Assembly: GCA_020435995.1 (NCBI GenBank)
Contig: JAGQYO010000014.1
Coordinates: forward strand, 1 to 63,160
Origin: Flavobacteriales bacterium
Lineage (GTDB): Bacteria > Bacteroidota > Bacteroidia > Flavobacteriales_G > Salibacteraceae
Direction: 5' to 3'
DNA: 63,160 nucleotides
Positions within the stretch are counted from its first letter, which is position 1, and every line of letters starts with the position of its first letter. Shown piece after piece: positions 55,146 through 62,972 of this stretch. A program made the translations under genes and the position numbers. The notes beneath the pieces were generated by a model. That model was not told the DNA's origin, made no database searches, and worked only from the letters and a program-made list of their open reading frames with translations.

Positions 55146-55991
55146 ATGAAATCATTTTTTTCAAAAATAACCCTAGCACTTTCAGTTATTTTAATCCTCA
55201 ATTCGTGTGGTGAACCAGCCAAACCAAAAATTACCATTGGCAACGAGGAATGGGCCGTGAACAGGGCGTTAACCTATTTGGCCAAAAATCTTTTGGAGCA
55301 AAAAGGTTATGATGTAGAAATTCAACATCAGAAGATTGAGCAGATTTATCGAAATTTAGGTCATGGGCATTTGGATCTATATATGGACGCCTGGCTTAAA
55401 GGGCACGATGTATATCTTTTTGAATATCCTGATTTGGTGGATCTGGGAAATGTGTACCACGGCTGTCAATTTGGACTGGCAGTACCTTCTTATTTTCATA
55501 TTGATTCTATTTCTCAGTTAAAAAGAGATTCTTCAGAATACGGAAATACAGTGTACGGTGTAATGAAAGATGCTGGGGTAATGATTTCTACCGTACAAGC
55601 TCTAAAAGTGTATGATTTAAATGCTCAGATCTACAACATGGACGAGGATCAATTGATTGAAAAATTGCAAATGATGATCGATAAAAAGGAAAACTTCGTA
55701 ACAGCTGCATGGAAACCACATTGGAAAATTGGATACTTCGATCTAAAATTTTTGAAGGACACGAGTGGTGCTTATGGTACTGTAGATGAAATTCATATCG
55801 TGGGTAGGGAGGGTTTTGATACAGACCATCCTGAAATAGTAAGCATGCTGAGCAAAATCTATTTTAACGACGATTTGCTTAGTAGCTACTTGTTGATGAT
55901 GAAGGATGCAAAAAATGAAGAGCAAAGAATTGCAACAGCTCGTGAGTTTATCAATCAAAATCCCGATTTAGTTAGCACTTGGTTGAATTAA
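55146..55991 (+). CDS. Glycine betaine/choline-type ABC transporter substrate-binding lipoprotein (OpuAC/ProX-like)
   Basis: The 281-residue protein has a lipoprotein signal with lipobox LILNSC, so Cys20 or nearby should be lipidated. The mature part has the OpuAC plan: ITIGNEEWAVNRALTYLAKN, LEQKGYDVEI, HGHLDLYMDAWLKGHDVY, a mid-domain GVMKDAGVM, FVTAAWKPHWKIGYFDLKFL and a C-terminal helix region. Trp and Tyr in these motifs build the aromatic cage for quaternary amines. No ATPase or permease gene adjoins it: upstream is the carboxylase homologue, downstream the convergent recG with a 3-base gap. The rest of the transporter must be elsewhere, or this copy acts as a sensor. The start is the ATG at 55146, 83 bp after the previous gene. 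Confidence 0.9.
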   Translation: MKSFFSKITLALSVILILNSCGEPAKPKITIGNEEWAVNRALTYLAKNLLEQKGYDVEIQHQKIEQIYRNLGHGHLDLYMDAWLKGHDVYLFEYPDLVDLGNVYHGCQFGLAVPSYFHIDSISQLKRDSSEYGNTVYGVMKDAGVMISTVQALKVYDLNAQIYNMDEDQLIEKLQMMIDKKENFVTAAWKPHWKIGYFDLKFLKDTSGAYGTVDEIHIVGREGFDTDHPEIVSMLSKIYFNDDLLSSYLLMMKDAKNEEQRIATAREFINQNPDLVSTWLN

Positions 55992-55994
55992 ACA

Positions 55995-58088
55995 TCAAGA
56001 AATTCGGCTCCAATTTGGTCTTCGCCGTGCTTGATTTTTATATTCGGTAAGTATTCTCAAATTTGAGGGTCTGGCTAAATCTGGATCCGATTCTAGGACC
56101 ATTCTGGCTGCATCTCTTGCCAAAATTAGAATTTGTTGGTCGTGTGCCAAGTCGGCCAACTTTAAATCCAAAATCCCGCTCTGCTGCGTTCCCATAATAT
56201 CGCCCGGGCCTCGAAGCCTTAAATCTTCTTCTGCAATTTCAAACCCATCAGTGGTTCGCACCATTATTTCCATTCTCTTTTTGCCTTCACTCGATACCTT
56301 GTTGCCAGTCATTAAGAGACAATAAGATTGGTCAGCACCCCTTCCCACACGACCACGTAGCTGGTGTAATTGGGATAGGCCAAACCGTTCGGCACTTTCA
56401 ATAACCATCACGGAGGCATTTGGAACATTAACGCCCACTTCAATTACAGTGGTTGATACCAGAATTTGGGCCTTACCAGAGATAAACCGATTCATTTCAA
56501 ATTCCTTGTCGGCGGGTTTCATCTTGCCGTGAACAATGGCTATTTGGTAGTTGGGCAATGGAAAGGCTCGGCTCACACTTTCGTAACCATCCATAAGGTC
56601 TTTGTAATCAAGGGTTTCCGATTCTTTGATAAGTGGGTAAACTACGTAGATCTGGCGTCCTTTGGCTATTTCGCTCCTCATAAATGCAAACACATTGAGC
56701 CGAGATGAGTCTTTTTTATGAAGGGTTTTAATCGCTTTTCGGCCGGGCGGCAATTCATCGATTACCGAAACATCTAAGTCGCCGTAAAATGTCATGGCGA
56801 GGGTGCGTGGAATTGGCGTTGCCGTCATCACAAGCACATGTGGAGGGCAAATGTTTTTCTTCCACAATTGGGCCCTTTGAGCCACTCCAAACCGATGCTG
56901 TTCATCGATTACCGAAAGGCCTAAGTTTTTAAATTGAACTTTGTCTTCAAGTAGTGCGTGGGTTCCTACCAAAAAATCAATTTCCCCAGATAATATGCCA
57001 GCAAAAATGGGCTTGCGAGCTGCGGCTTTTACAGAGCCAGTTAGCAGGGCGATGTTGAGTCCGGTGTGTTTTAGTAGTTGACTCAAACTTTCAAAATGTT
57101 GTTGTGCCAGAATTTCGGTGGGTGCCATCAAAGTTGCCTGAAAACCATTGTCTTTTGCCAATAGCATGGTGAGCAAAGCAACCACCGTTTTGCCACTTCC
57201 AACGTCGCCTTGAAGTAGCCGGTTCATGTGGTTTCCTGTTCCTAGGTCTTTTCGAATTTCCTTTACAACTCGTTTTTGCGCTTCGGTGAGTTCGAAGGGG
57301 AGATGGTTGGTAAAAAAGTCATTGAAATGATCACCGACTTGCTCAAATACAAAGCCGCCGTAAGTTTTTCGGTGGTTGATTTGGGTTCTGAGTAATTGAA
57401 GTTGCAGAAAGAAAAATTCTTCGAATTTTAACCGAAACAAAGCAGCTTGCAAAGCTTCGCCACTTTCCGGAAAGTGAATTTGGCGAATGGCCGCTTTTCT
57501 TGAGATGAGGTTCAATTTTTTGACGAGTTCGGCACTAAGCGTTTCACCAATTAAATCCAGTACTTGAGGGAGTAAAGTTCTGACTAGTTTTTCAATTCCC
57601 TTGCTATTCAATCCTCTTCCCGAAAGCTTTTCTCCTGAAGAATATACAGGTTGGAGTTTTAAGGCGCCCAATGGGTTTTCTTCACTGAGTTTGCTTAGTT
57701 CTGGATGTGTGATGGTAAACCGATTGTTGAACAACGATGGTTTTCCAAATACGATATATTCACCGCCTTCTTCAAGGGTAGGTTTGATATACCTGGCACC
57801 TTGAAACCAAACCAAATCGATACTTCCATATTTATCTTCGAATTTGGCGGTAAGCCGCTGCTGACGAGGAGACCCAACCAATTTCACACCGATTATTTTG
57901 CCTTTTAATTGGGCATAGGGCATGTCTGCATTGAGATGGTTGCTTGGGTGGAACGAACTGCGGTCGATGTATCGGAAGGGGTAGTAGTTCAACAAATCGT
58001 CACAGGTGTAAATGCCCAGCTCAGATTTGAGTAGGTCACCCCGCTTGGGGCCTACGCCTTTTAGAAACTCTATGGATGTGTCAAGCAA
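55995..58088 (-). CDS. recG: ATP-dependent DNA helicase RecG
   Basis: RecG reverses stalled replication forks and migrates Holliday junctions. The 697-residue protein shows FLKGVGPKRGDLL and a wedge OB-fold domain (~60-130) at the N-terminus, Walker A GDVGSGKTVVALL (~294-301), the DEQHRFG box, TATPIPRTLAMTFYGDLDVS, then helicase motifs VSTTVIEVGVNVPNAS and QLRGRVGRG, and the C-terminal TRG region with LRGPGDIMGTQQSG. All key motifs are intact. The start is a TTG at 58088 (MLDTSIEFLKGVG); an in-frame stop lies 18 bases upstream with no ATG between, so TTG is the best choice. It has its own 5' gap after the T9SS-tail remnant and terminator. Confidence 0.96.
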   Translation of the reverse strand: MLDTSIEFLKGVGPKRGDLLKSELGIYTCDDLLNYYPFRYIDRSSFHPSNHLNADMPYAQLKGKIIGVKLVGSPRQQRLTAKFEDKYGSIDLVWFQGARYIKPTLEEGGEYIVFGKPSLFNNRFTITHPELSKLSEENPLGALKLQPVYSSGEKLSGRGLNSKGIEKLVRTLLPQVLDLIGETLSAELVKKLNLISRKAAIRQIHFPESGEALQAALFRLKFEEFFFLQLQLLRTQINHRKTYGGFVFEQVGDHFNDFFTNHLPFELTEAQKRVVKEIRKDLGTGNHMNRLLQGDVGSGKTVVALLTMLLAKDNGFQATLMAPTEILAQQHFESLSQLLKHTGLNIALLTGSVKAAARKPIFAGILSGEIDFLVGTHALLEDKVQFKNLGLSVIDEQHRFGVAQRAQLWKKNICPPHVLVMTATPIPRTLAMTFYGDLDVSVIDELPPGRKAIKTLHKKDSSRLNVFAFMRSEIAKGRQIYVVYPLIKESETLDYKDLMDGYESVSRAFPLPNYQIAIVHGKMKPADKEFEMNRFISGKAQILVSTTVIEVGVNVPNASVMVIESAERFGLSQLHQLRGRVGRGADQSYCLLMTGNKVSSEGKKRMEIMVRTTDGFEIAEEDLRLRGPGDIMGTQQSGILDLKLADLAHDQQILILARDAARMVLESDPDLARPSNLRILTEYKNQARRRPNWSRIS

Positions 58089-58132
58089 AATTGAATCGTT
58101 AATCTAAACAAATGTAATGGGCATGAATGCAT

Positions 58133-58159
58133 AAAAAAAGGGCACACGAGCGCCCTTTT
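58133..58159 (-). terminator. Rho-independent terminator
   Basis: An 8-bp stem (AAAAGGGC at 58136-58143 pairing with GCCCTTTT at 58152-58159) closes an 8-base loop. On the minus strand the hairpin is followed by seven T. It lies just after the T9SS-tail remnant and ends the rsmI transcript before recG. Confidence 0.8.
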
Positions 58160-58179
58160 CCACATTTGTATTTTCCGCA

Positions 58180-58317
58180 CTATTCCAAAATTAATTTTTT
58201 GGTTGTAGTATTCAAACCATCCTCAATTCTCAAAAAGTAACTAGCTCTGGGCAACATCGAAACATCAATTTCTGCTTCGAGTTTTTCTCTTTGGTTATCG
58301 AATCGGAAAGATTGCAT
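58180..58317 (-). pseudogene. Orphan remnant of a T9SS type A sorting tail
   Basis: Between recG and rsmI a 45-codon frame reads MQSFRFDNQREKLEAEIDVS, then MLPRASYFLRIEDG and TTTKKLILE before a TAG. This is the last ~45 residues of a type IX sorting domain: the usual LPxGxYFLRIE strand and basic end. An in-frame TAG lies five codons upstream, and there is no signal peptide or cargo body, so it cannot function as cargo alone. A good terminator follows 20 bases later. It appears to be the tail end of a former T9SS gene whose body was lost, perhaps when rsmI and its upstream genes came to lie here. Confidence 0.65.
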
Positions 58318-58339
58318 GCTGGTGTATTGCTAGTTGACC

Positions 58340-59005
58340 CTATTCTTTTCCGGCCAAACAAATCACAAATTCGCCCTTTATAGCATGATTTTCGAAATGC
58401 TTTTTGATATCCGAAACCCCACCTCTTCTTGTTTCTTCAAACATTTTGGTTAATTCTCTCGATACAGAAATTTGTCGTTCTGGGCCCACAAATTTTTCTG
58501 CTTCTTCCAAAAACTTAATCAAACGATAGGGCGATTCATAAAAAACCATAGTTCGAGTTTCTTCCATTAACCCTTCCCATCGCTTTTGACGGCCTTTTTT
58601 GTGAGGTAGAAACCCTTCAAATACAAAGCGATCGCATGGCAATCCACTATTTACCAATGCAGGTACAAAAGCGGTCGCGCCTGGCAATGATTGAACATCA
58701 ACCCCTTTGGCAATGCACTCACGAACAATCAGAAAACCAGGATCCGAAATTCCGGGAGTTCCCGCATCGCTCACCAAAGCCAAATTTTCACCAGATTCCA
58801 AACGTTCAATAACTCGATCTAGCGATTTGTGTTCGTTGTGTTGGTGGAATGAAATCAAAGGTTTTTCTATTCCAAAATGCCTGAGTAATTTGAGCGTTTG
58901 ACGCGTGTCTTCAGCCATTATTGCATCCACTTCTTTCAACAAGCGAAGGCTTCGAAGGGTAATATCTTCGAGATTGCCAATGGGAGTAGGGATGAGGTAA
59001 AGCAA
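58340..59005 (-). CDS. rsmI: 16S rRNA (cytidine(1402)-2'-O)-methyltransferase RsmI
   Basis: RsmI places the 2'-O-methyl group on C1402 of 16S rRNA using S-adenosylmethionine, tuning decoding in the ribosomal P site. The 221-residue protein shows the tetrapyrrole-methylase fold signatures: YLIPTPIGNLEDITLRSL, ADAI-type AIMAEDTRQTLKLL, FHQHNEH, LALVSDAGTPGISDPGF, SLPGATAFVPALVNSGLP, FEGFLPHKKGRQ and MVFYESPYRL. Length fits the short form without the C-terminal extension. It begins 3 bp after the SBBP/SprB-repeat T9SS gene, so a housekeeping gene appears to share a transcript with two secreted-protein genes. Confidence 0.96.
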   Translation of the reverse strand: MLYLIPTPIGNLEDITLRSLRLLKEVDAIMAEDTRQTLKLLRHFGIEKPLISFHQHNEHKSLDRVIERLESGENLALVSDAGTPGISDPGFLIVRECIAKGVDVQSLPGATAFVPALVNSGLPCDRFVFEGFLPHKKGRQKRWEGLMEETRTMVFYESPYRLIKFLEEAEKFVGPERQISVSRELTKMFEETRRGGVSDIKKHFENHAIKGEFVICLAGKE

Positions 59006-59008
59006 ATG

Positions 59009-61435
59009 CTAATGTTTGACAACAAACTTATAATAAGCTCGCATTTCGCCATTAGAAATCTGAAGGTAATAATTGCCTGAAGGTAATATCGAAGTTGATA
59101 CCACCACCGAGTTTTCACTTTCGATAAATTGAGTATGAACCACTTGCCCAAGTACGTCTGTTATTTTAATGGTTCCACTCAGGGCTTCATTTCCAAAATG
59201 GAGGGTAATAAAATCATGTGCAGGGTTGGGGTAGAGTTTTATTTGAGTTGATTTTAATAAAAACGGTACTCCAAGGTGCAAATCTGCAATGACAAATTCT
59301 GTAGATTTAACACAACCGTTATGATCTGTTACTGTGAATCCATAACTGCCAGCTGCTAAGTTAGTGGTGTTATCAGATAGCCCTCCTGAGGTCCAATTAT
59401 AGGAATACGGACTTATGCCGCCAGAAACGGTCGACGATGCTTTTCCGTCTTTAGCTCCTTGTCTTGATTCATTAGTTAAGCTTAAGTGAATCGAAAGAGA
59501 ATCGGGCTGACCAACTATGTAATTAAGACTTTTGATACAATTGTGTTTATCTGTGATGGTAACCGAATAATTGCCCGAAGCCAACATTTTAATACTATCT
59601 GAATTGGCGTTAGTATTCCATTGCAGTGTGTAAGGTGCGGTACCACCACTGTATGTGCTAACGAGGGTAGCCGTGCTATCTCCATAACACATAACAGAAT
59701 CCACTTCTTGAACTGAAAGCGAAATCGGCAAGGGTTGAGATAATTGAATACTATCAGCATAAACACAGCCCAACGAATCAGTAAGGGTAACTGCATACTT
59801 GCCGGCGGCAAGTCCAAAGATGGAGTCCTTGGTATCTTGGTTATTCCAATAATAATTGTAGTTAATCAAAGAAGCTTTTTGGTTCACCTTGATAGTTCCA
59901 TTATTAGAATTGAAACAAAGCGGGTCGGTTTTATTAAGGTTAATTGCTGGATTGTAAAAGCTACATGGCTCGTGAAGAAAGCGGGCTATAAAACCATCGT
60001 AATCTCCATTATTGAATTGCTGATGAATGCCTACTGTTCCATTGCCACTGGACTCAGTATATCCTCCTATACTCAGAAAGGGAGCATCATAAGAACAAAA
60101 ATTTCCCCAATCGCGACTCCCACCACCATAGTAACTCTGCATTTGCAAATTGAAATCCTGATCGATTATACATAAATACACATCCTCATTGCCATTATTT
60201 ACGGAGTCTATTGGATGAATAACCTTTAAATCTGTGGAGCCAGTATTGCCCACTAACGCAAAAGATGAATCGTTAAGCTGGGAAATATGACTAAAAGCGT
60301 CCCTATCACTTCCGCCCAAGAAACGGCCTCTTAACTTATTGCCGGAATAATCGAAGGAAACAATAAATCCATCTGAAGCACCTTTCAGAGTGTCACCGGC
60401 AAAATGACCACTAGAAATGAGGGTGTCATTTTCTGTATTTCCCACTACATAGAAGACTGAATCTATAGGCAAAATGGACGAGATGGTTCCTGAAAAGTAA
60501 GTTCCCCATAAACGCTGCCCCGTTTTATTAAAAGCTACAATAAAAGTATTTTGAGAAGTGAAAGAATTAGGTGGTTTCTTTTGAAGAAATGTACCAGACG
60601 TAACTATTCCCGTATCAGACTCTGTACGCCCAGAAACCAAAACAAGACTATCATGTAATGCAATCCGAAGTCCAACATCTTCGGCGTCTCCCCCTAAGTA
60701 GGTGCCGAAAAGTTTATTTCCAGTAGAATCAAACGCCATTAAAAAGGCGTCATTCGGACCCTGGTTTTGTTTTCTAACCAATGTGGTTTGATGTGCTCCG
60801 GAAGTGGCAATAGCTGTATCGCTACTTGTAACACCCACTACAAATATATTTCCAGCCTCATCAAGTGCAATTTCGCCAACATGCTCTCCCGAATAAGGTA
60901 AACCTCCTAAATAGGTACTCCAAATAGGGCTTCCCGCAGTATCCAACCTGAGTAGGTACATGCCTCCTCCTTGCTTGTAAGGTTTGTGGGTGTTGGTTCC
61001 GAATGAAATGCTATCAGCCGCATATTCTCCTGCCACATATAAACTATTGGTTACCGTATCGAATGCAATAGACCTGGGAACAAATGGAAATGTACTTTTC
61101 AAAAAAGTAGTATAGGTACCCCAAATGAATTGTTTTCCATCTGAACTGAATTTTGCAATAAAATGATTCCCCTTGTTACTTAAAGCAGAAGTATTGTTTG
61201 GTTGTATGCTGCCTTGGGTAGATATTCCAGATACCGAATTGGTTCCGCCTATAACGTAATATTGACCTAAGGGATCTTGAACAATTTTACCTACGTTCTC
61301 TCTTCCCGCCCCCCCAACATAGGTATGAAAATTTTTAATAAATGATGACTGGGCGATGCTTAGCTGTGATAAAAAAAATAAAACTATGACAGCTATCAAG
61401 CCGTCATAGTTTTTTATTTTGAATACACTTTTCAT
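59009..61435 (-). CDS. Secreted SBBP beta-propeller and SprB-repeat protein with T9SS tail
   Basis: The 808-residue protein has a signal peptide (~1-28, ending IAQ). It then has seven or so blades with the SBBP-type pattern (TYVGGAGRENVGKIVQDPLG, YYVIGGT; STYLGGLPYSGEHVGEIALD, GNIFVVGVTSS), forming a beta-propeller over about 30-490. Three SprB-like repeats follow (~505-725): CFNSNNGTIKV, YYWNNQDTK, GKYAVTLTDSLGC and close copies with GGTAPYTLQW and GGISPYSYNW. The C-terminus is a type A sorting tail (IKLYPNPAHDFITLHF, LPSGNYYLQI). SprB repeats occur in the gliding adhesin SprB, so adhesion is plausible. It begins one base after the small secreted-protein gene (TAAAATG). Confidence 0.9.
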   Translation of the reverse strand: MKSVFKIKNYDGLIAVIVLFFLSQLSIAQSSFIKNFHTYVGGAGRENVGKIVQDPLGQYYVIGGTNSVSGISTQGSIQPNNTSALSNKGNHFIAKFSSDGKQFIWGTYTTFLKSTFPFVPRSIAFDTVTNSLYVAGEYAADSISFGTNTHKPYKQGGGMYLLRLDTAGSPIWSTYLGGLPYSGEHVGEIALDEAGNIFVVGVTSSDTAIATSGAHQTTLVRKQNQGPNDAFLMAFDSTGNKLFGTYLGGDAEDVGLRIALHDSLVLVSGRTESDTGIVTSGTFLQKKPPNSFTSQNTFIVAFNKTGQRLWGTYFSGTISSILPIDSVFYVVGNTENDTLISSGHFAGDTLKGASDGFIVSFDYSGNKLRGRFLGGSDRDAFSHISQLNDSSFALVGNTGSTDLKVIHPIDSVNNGNEDVYLCIIDQDFNLQMQSYYGGGSRDWGNFCSYDAPFLSIGGYTESSGNGTVGIHQQFNNGDYDGFIARFLHEPCSFYNPAINLNKTDPLCFNSNNGTIKVNQKASLINYNYYWNNQDTKDSIFGLAAGKYAVTLTDSLGCVYADSIQLSQPLPISLSVQEVDSVMCYGDSTATLVSTYSGGTAPYTLQWNTNANSDSIKMLASGNYSVTITDKHNCIKSLNYIVGQPDSLSIHLSLTNESRQGAKDGKASSTVSGGISPYSYNWTSGGLSDNTTNLAAGSYGFTVTDHNGCVKSTEFVIADLHLGVPFLLKSTQIKLYPNPAHDFITLHFGNEALSGTIKITDVLGQVVHTQFIESENSVVVSTSILPSGNYYLQISNGEMRAYYKFVVKH

Positions 61436-61436
61436 T

Positions 61437-61889
61437 TTAATAATCCTCGATGGTCAATATTCCTTTAAGACAAAGATCAGTAACGCCACATTGGCCATAA
61501 TTTGCAAACCAATCAGGATTGCCGGCACACGACGTAATAACACCTGTGTTTCGGTTGCCAATATCCATCGTAAACACTGGTCCACATGGTGTTCCACCAT
61601 TTAATTCTTGAAAAGCTATTTGGGTAATGTTTTGGTATGAACCTCCGCTGTAAGTCCAATTTTCGCAACCACTAGAACCTACTTTTTTGTAAAAAGTTAA
61701 ACCAGTTGCTGCGCATGAACCCGCATCTATTGTAGACTCATAAAGCCAATATTGAAACGTAGACGAGGATAGGTTGTCAATATAATATCCTGGCACGATA
61801 TCATGCGGTGGGTATGGATCATGGCATGCATCACATGGAATTTGAGCTTTCAGATCGTGGCCAATTAAAAAACTGCAAATCGCAAGCAT
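61437..61889 (-). CDS. Small Cys-rich secreted protein with repeat-controlled 5' end
   Basis: The frame from the ATG at 61889 gives 150 residues: a short hydrophobic stretch (MLAICSFLIGHDLKA, cleaved after AQ) and a mature part with about eight Cys (CDACHDPYPPHD, CAATGLTF, GCENWTY, CGPVFTMD, CAGNPDW, CGVTDLCLKG). I do not recognise the family. The signal lacks basic residues at this start. A better signal would begin at the ATG at 61987 (MKTLFSQ...), read through seven 8-base repeats, but with seven copies that frame stops after 30 residues; with six or nine copies it joins this protein. So expression or export may depend on repeat number. It is the first gene of the run leading to rsmI. Confidence 0.7.
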   Translation of the reverse strand: MLAICSFLIGHDLKAQIPCDACHDPYPPHDIVPGYYIDNLSSSTFQYWLYESTIDAGSCAATGLTFYKKVGSSGCENWTYSGGSYQNITQIAFQELNGGTPCGPVFTMDIGNRNTGVITSCAGNPDWFANYGQCGVTDLCLKGILTIEDY

Positions 61890-61912
61890 AGCGATTAGAA
61901 AATTATGAAATG

Positions 61913-61968
61913 GTGGCTTTGTGGCTTTGTGGCTTTGTGGCTTTGTGGCTTTGTGGCTTTGTGGCTTT
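61913..61968. repeat. Octanucleotide tandem repeat (GTGGCTTT) x7
   Basis: Seven perfect copies of GTGGCTTT occupy 56 bases just upstream of the small secreted-protein gene. On the coding (minus) strand they read AAAGCCAC and encode the eight-residue cycle SHKATKPQ without stops in any frame. Because 8 is not a multiple of 3, gain or loss of a unit shifts the frame between the ATG at 61987 and the gene body. Such tracts mutate by slipped-strand mispairing. Confidence 0.95.
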
Positions 61969-62107
61969 GTGAGAATAATGTTTTCATGACAAATAATTAA
62001 GTTAATAAAAATTTTCCTCCCAAATCTAAATAATAAATCGTTTAAATATCAAGTTGTTAAAAAAGTAGTTACCCTGCATTTGCGGAAACCGACGAGAATC
62101 ACGATAT

Positions 62108-62365
62108 TTGAAAAAACTTTGGAACGTGGCTACAGTAGATAACATTAGAAACTCTTTAATCAGCAAACTTTTGACTATTAGAGATAAAGACATTTTAAAT
62201 GCAATCGATAAACTAGTTTCAGTTTCTGCGAAGAACTCAAAGGTTGAACTTACTCCAGCTCAAATTGAAATGCTTGAAATGAGCGAAGAGGATATTAAAA
62301 ATGGAAATGTTATTTCTCAGGACGAACTTTTTGAACGTGAAAGAGAATGGCTGAGAAACGCGTAG
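62108..62365 (+). CDS. Antitoxin of a ParE/RelE-type toxin-antitoxin pair
   Basis: The frame gives 85 residues from a TTG at 62108, or 79 from a GTG at 62126 (MATVDNIRNSLISKLLTIRD), which fits the family better because related antitoxins start like M(A/T)xxxIRxSLxxKLL. The N-terminal half is helical; the C-terminal half (LTPAQIEMLEMSEEDIKNG, VISQDELFEREREWL) is acidic and likely wraps the toxin. The gene overlaps the toxin gene by 19 nt, the usual order of antitoxin first. Such pairs are normally autoregulated by the complex, so an operator probably lies just upstream, but none is evident. Confidence 0.8.
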   Translation: MKKLWNVATVDNIRNSLISKLLTIRDKDILNAIDKLVSVSAKNSKVELTPAQIEMLEMSEEDIKNGNVISQDELFEREREWLRNA

Positions 62366-62673
62366 TCTGGACTAGTAGAGCGACCAAGCAGCTTCGTTCA
62401 ATCTTGAAATACTGGCTTGAAAACAACCAATCTGATACATACTCCCAGAAACTTATTGATCGGATTGACATCAATACACAAGGAATTTTAAGAAACCCTA
62501 AACGTTGTCCAGAAACAATTTTCAAAAACACCAGAGTTTCTTCTCTTGGAAACTACAGTATCTTTTACAAGATTGAAAGCAATGGAATAATCATTACCGC
62601 ATTTTGGGACAATCGACAAGACCCTGAAAAACTGCGGGATTTTTTAAAGAAGAACGCAGGAGCTGCCAAATAG
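62347..62673 (+). CDS. ParE/RelE-superfamily toxin
   Basis: The 108-residue basic protein has the superfamily plan: VVWTSRATKQLRSILKYWLE (strand plus two helices), a middle helix DRIDINTQGILRNPKRC, then RVSSLGNYSIFYKIESNGII and a last strand ITAFWDNRQDPEKL. RelE members cut mRNA in the ribosome and ParE members block gyrase; the RQDPEKL end is seen in plasmid-stabilisation (ParE-like) relatives, but the target cannot be decided by eye. The ATG at 62347 overlaps the antitoxin end. It neighbours an insertion sequence and a GC-rich repeat, a typical accessory setting. Confidence 0.85.
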   Translation: MAEKRVVWTSRATKQLRSILKYWLENNQSDTYSQKLIDRIDINTQGILRNPKRCPETIFKNTRVSSLGNYSIFYKIESNGIIITAFWDNRQDPEKLRDFLKKNAGAAK

Positions 62674-62751
62674 CAAATAGGGCGGACAGTTGTAAATTTG
62701 AAACGATAGACATTTATGAATCAGAAGAGAAGATACCAAGTGTGTGATTCT

Positions 62752-62870
62752 GAAGCCAAGTGTGGTTGGTCCCACCTGCCCGACAGTCAGGCGGGCGCGC
62801 TCAATCAGAGCTATATATTTTCGGCCTACGCGCCACTTGGCTTCCGCTGCCCTACTTGCCATGGCAGCGG
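62752..62870. repeat. GC-rich multi-hairpin element
   Basis: GAAGCCAAGTG (62752-62762) and CACTTGGCTTC (62834-62844) form a perfect 11-bp inverted repeat enclosing 71 bases. Inside is a second arm, GCCCG (62778-62782) with CGGGC (62792-62796). Directly after comes a third, CCGCTGCC (62844-62851) with GGCAGCGG (62863-62870), a perfect 8-bp stem. The stretch is far richer in G+C than its surroundings and holds no gene. It resembles the palindromic repeat units scattered in Bacteroidota genomes, or a foreign element end, and lies ~100 bp before an IS1182-like transposase. Confidence 0.75.
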
Positions 62871-62972
62871 GGCGTCAGACTGTCTAAAAACCCCATCTTA
62901 TTAACACACATTTTGTGGATGAGCGCTCTATGACTGGGTTTGTGAGTGGTTTTACTGTTGTATCTTGATGAC

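Noticed and set aside
61913-61968. CRISPR array
   Set aside because: The repeat is an 8-base tandem tract with no spacers.
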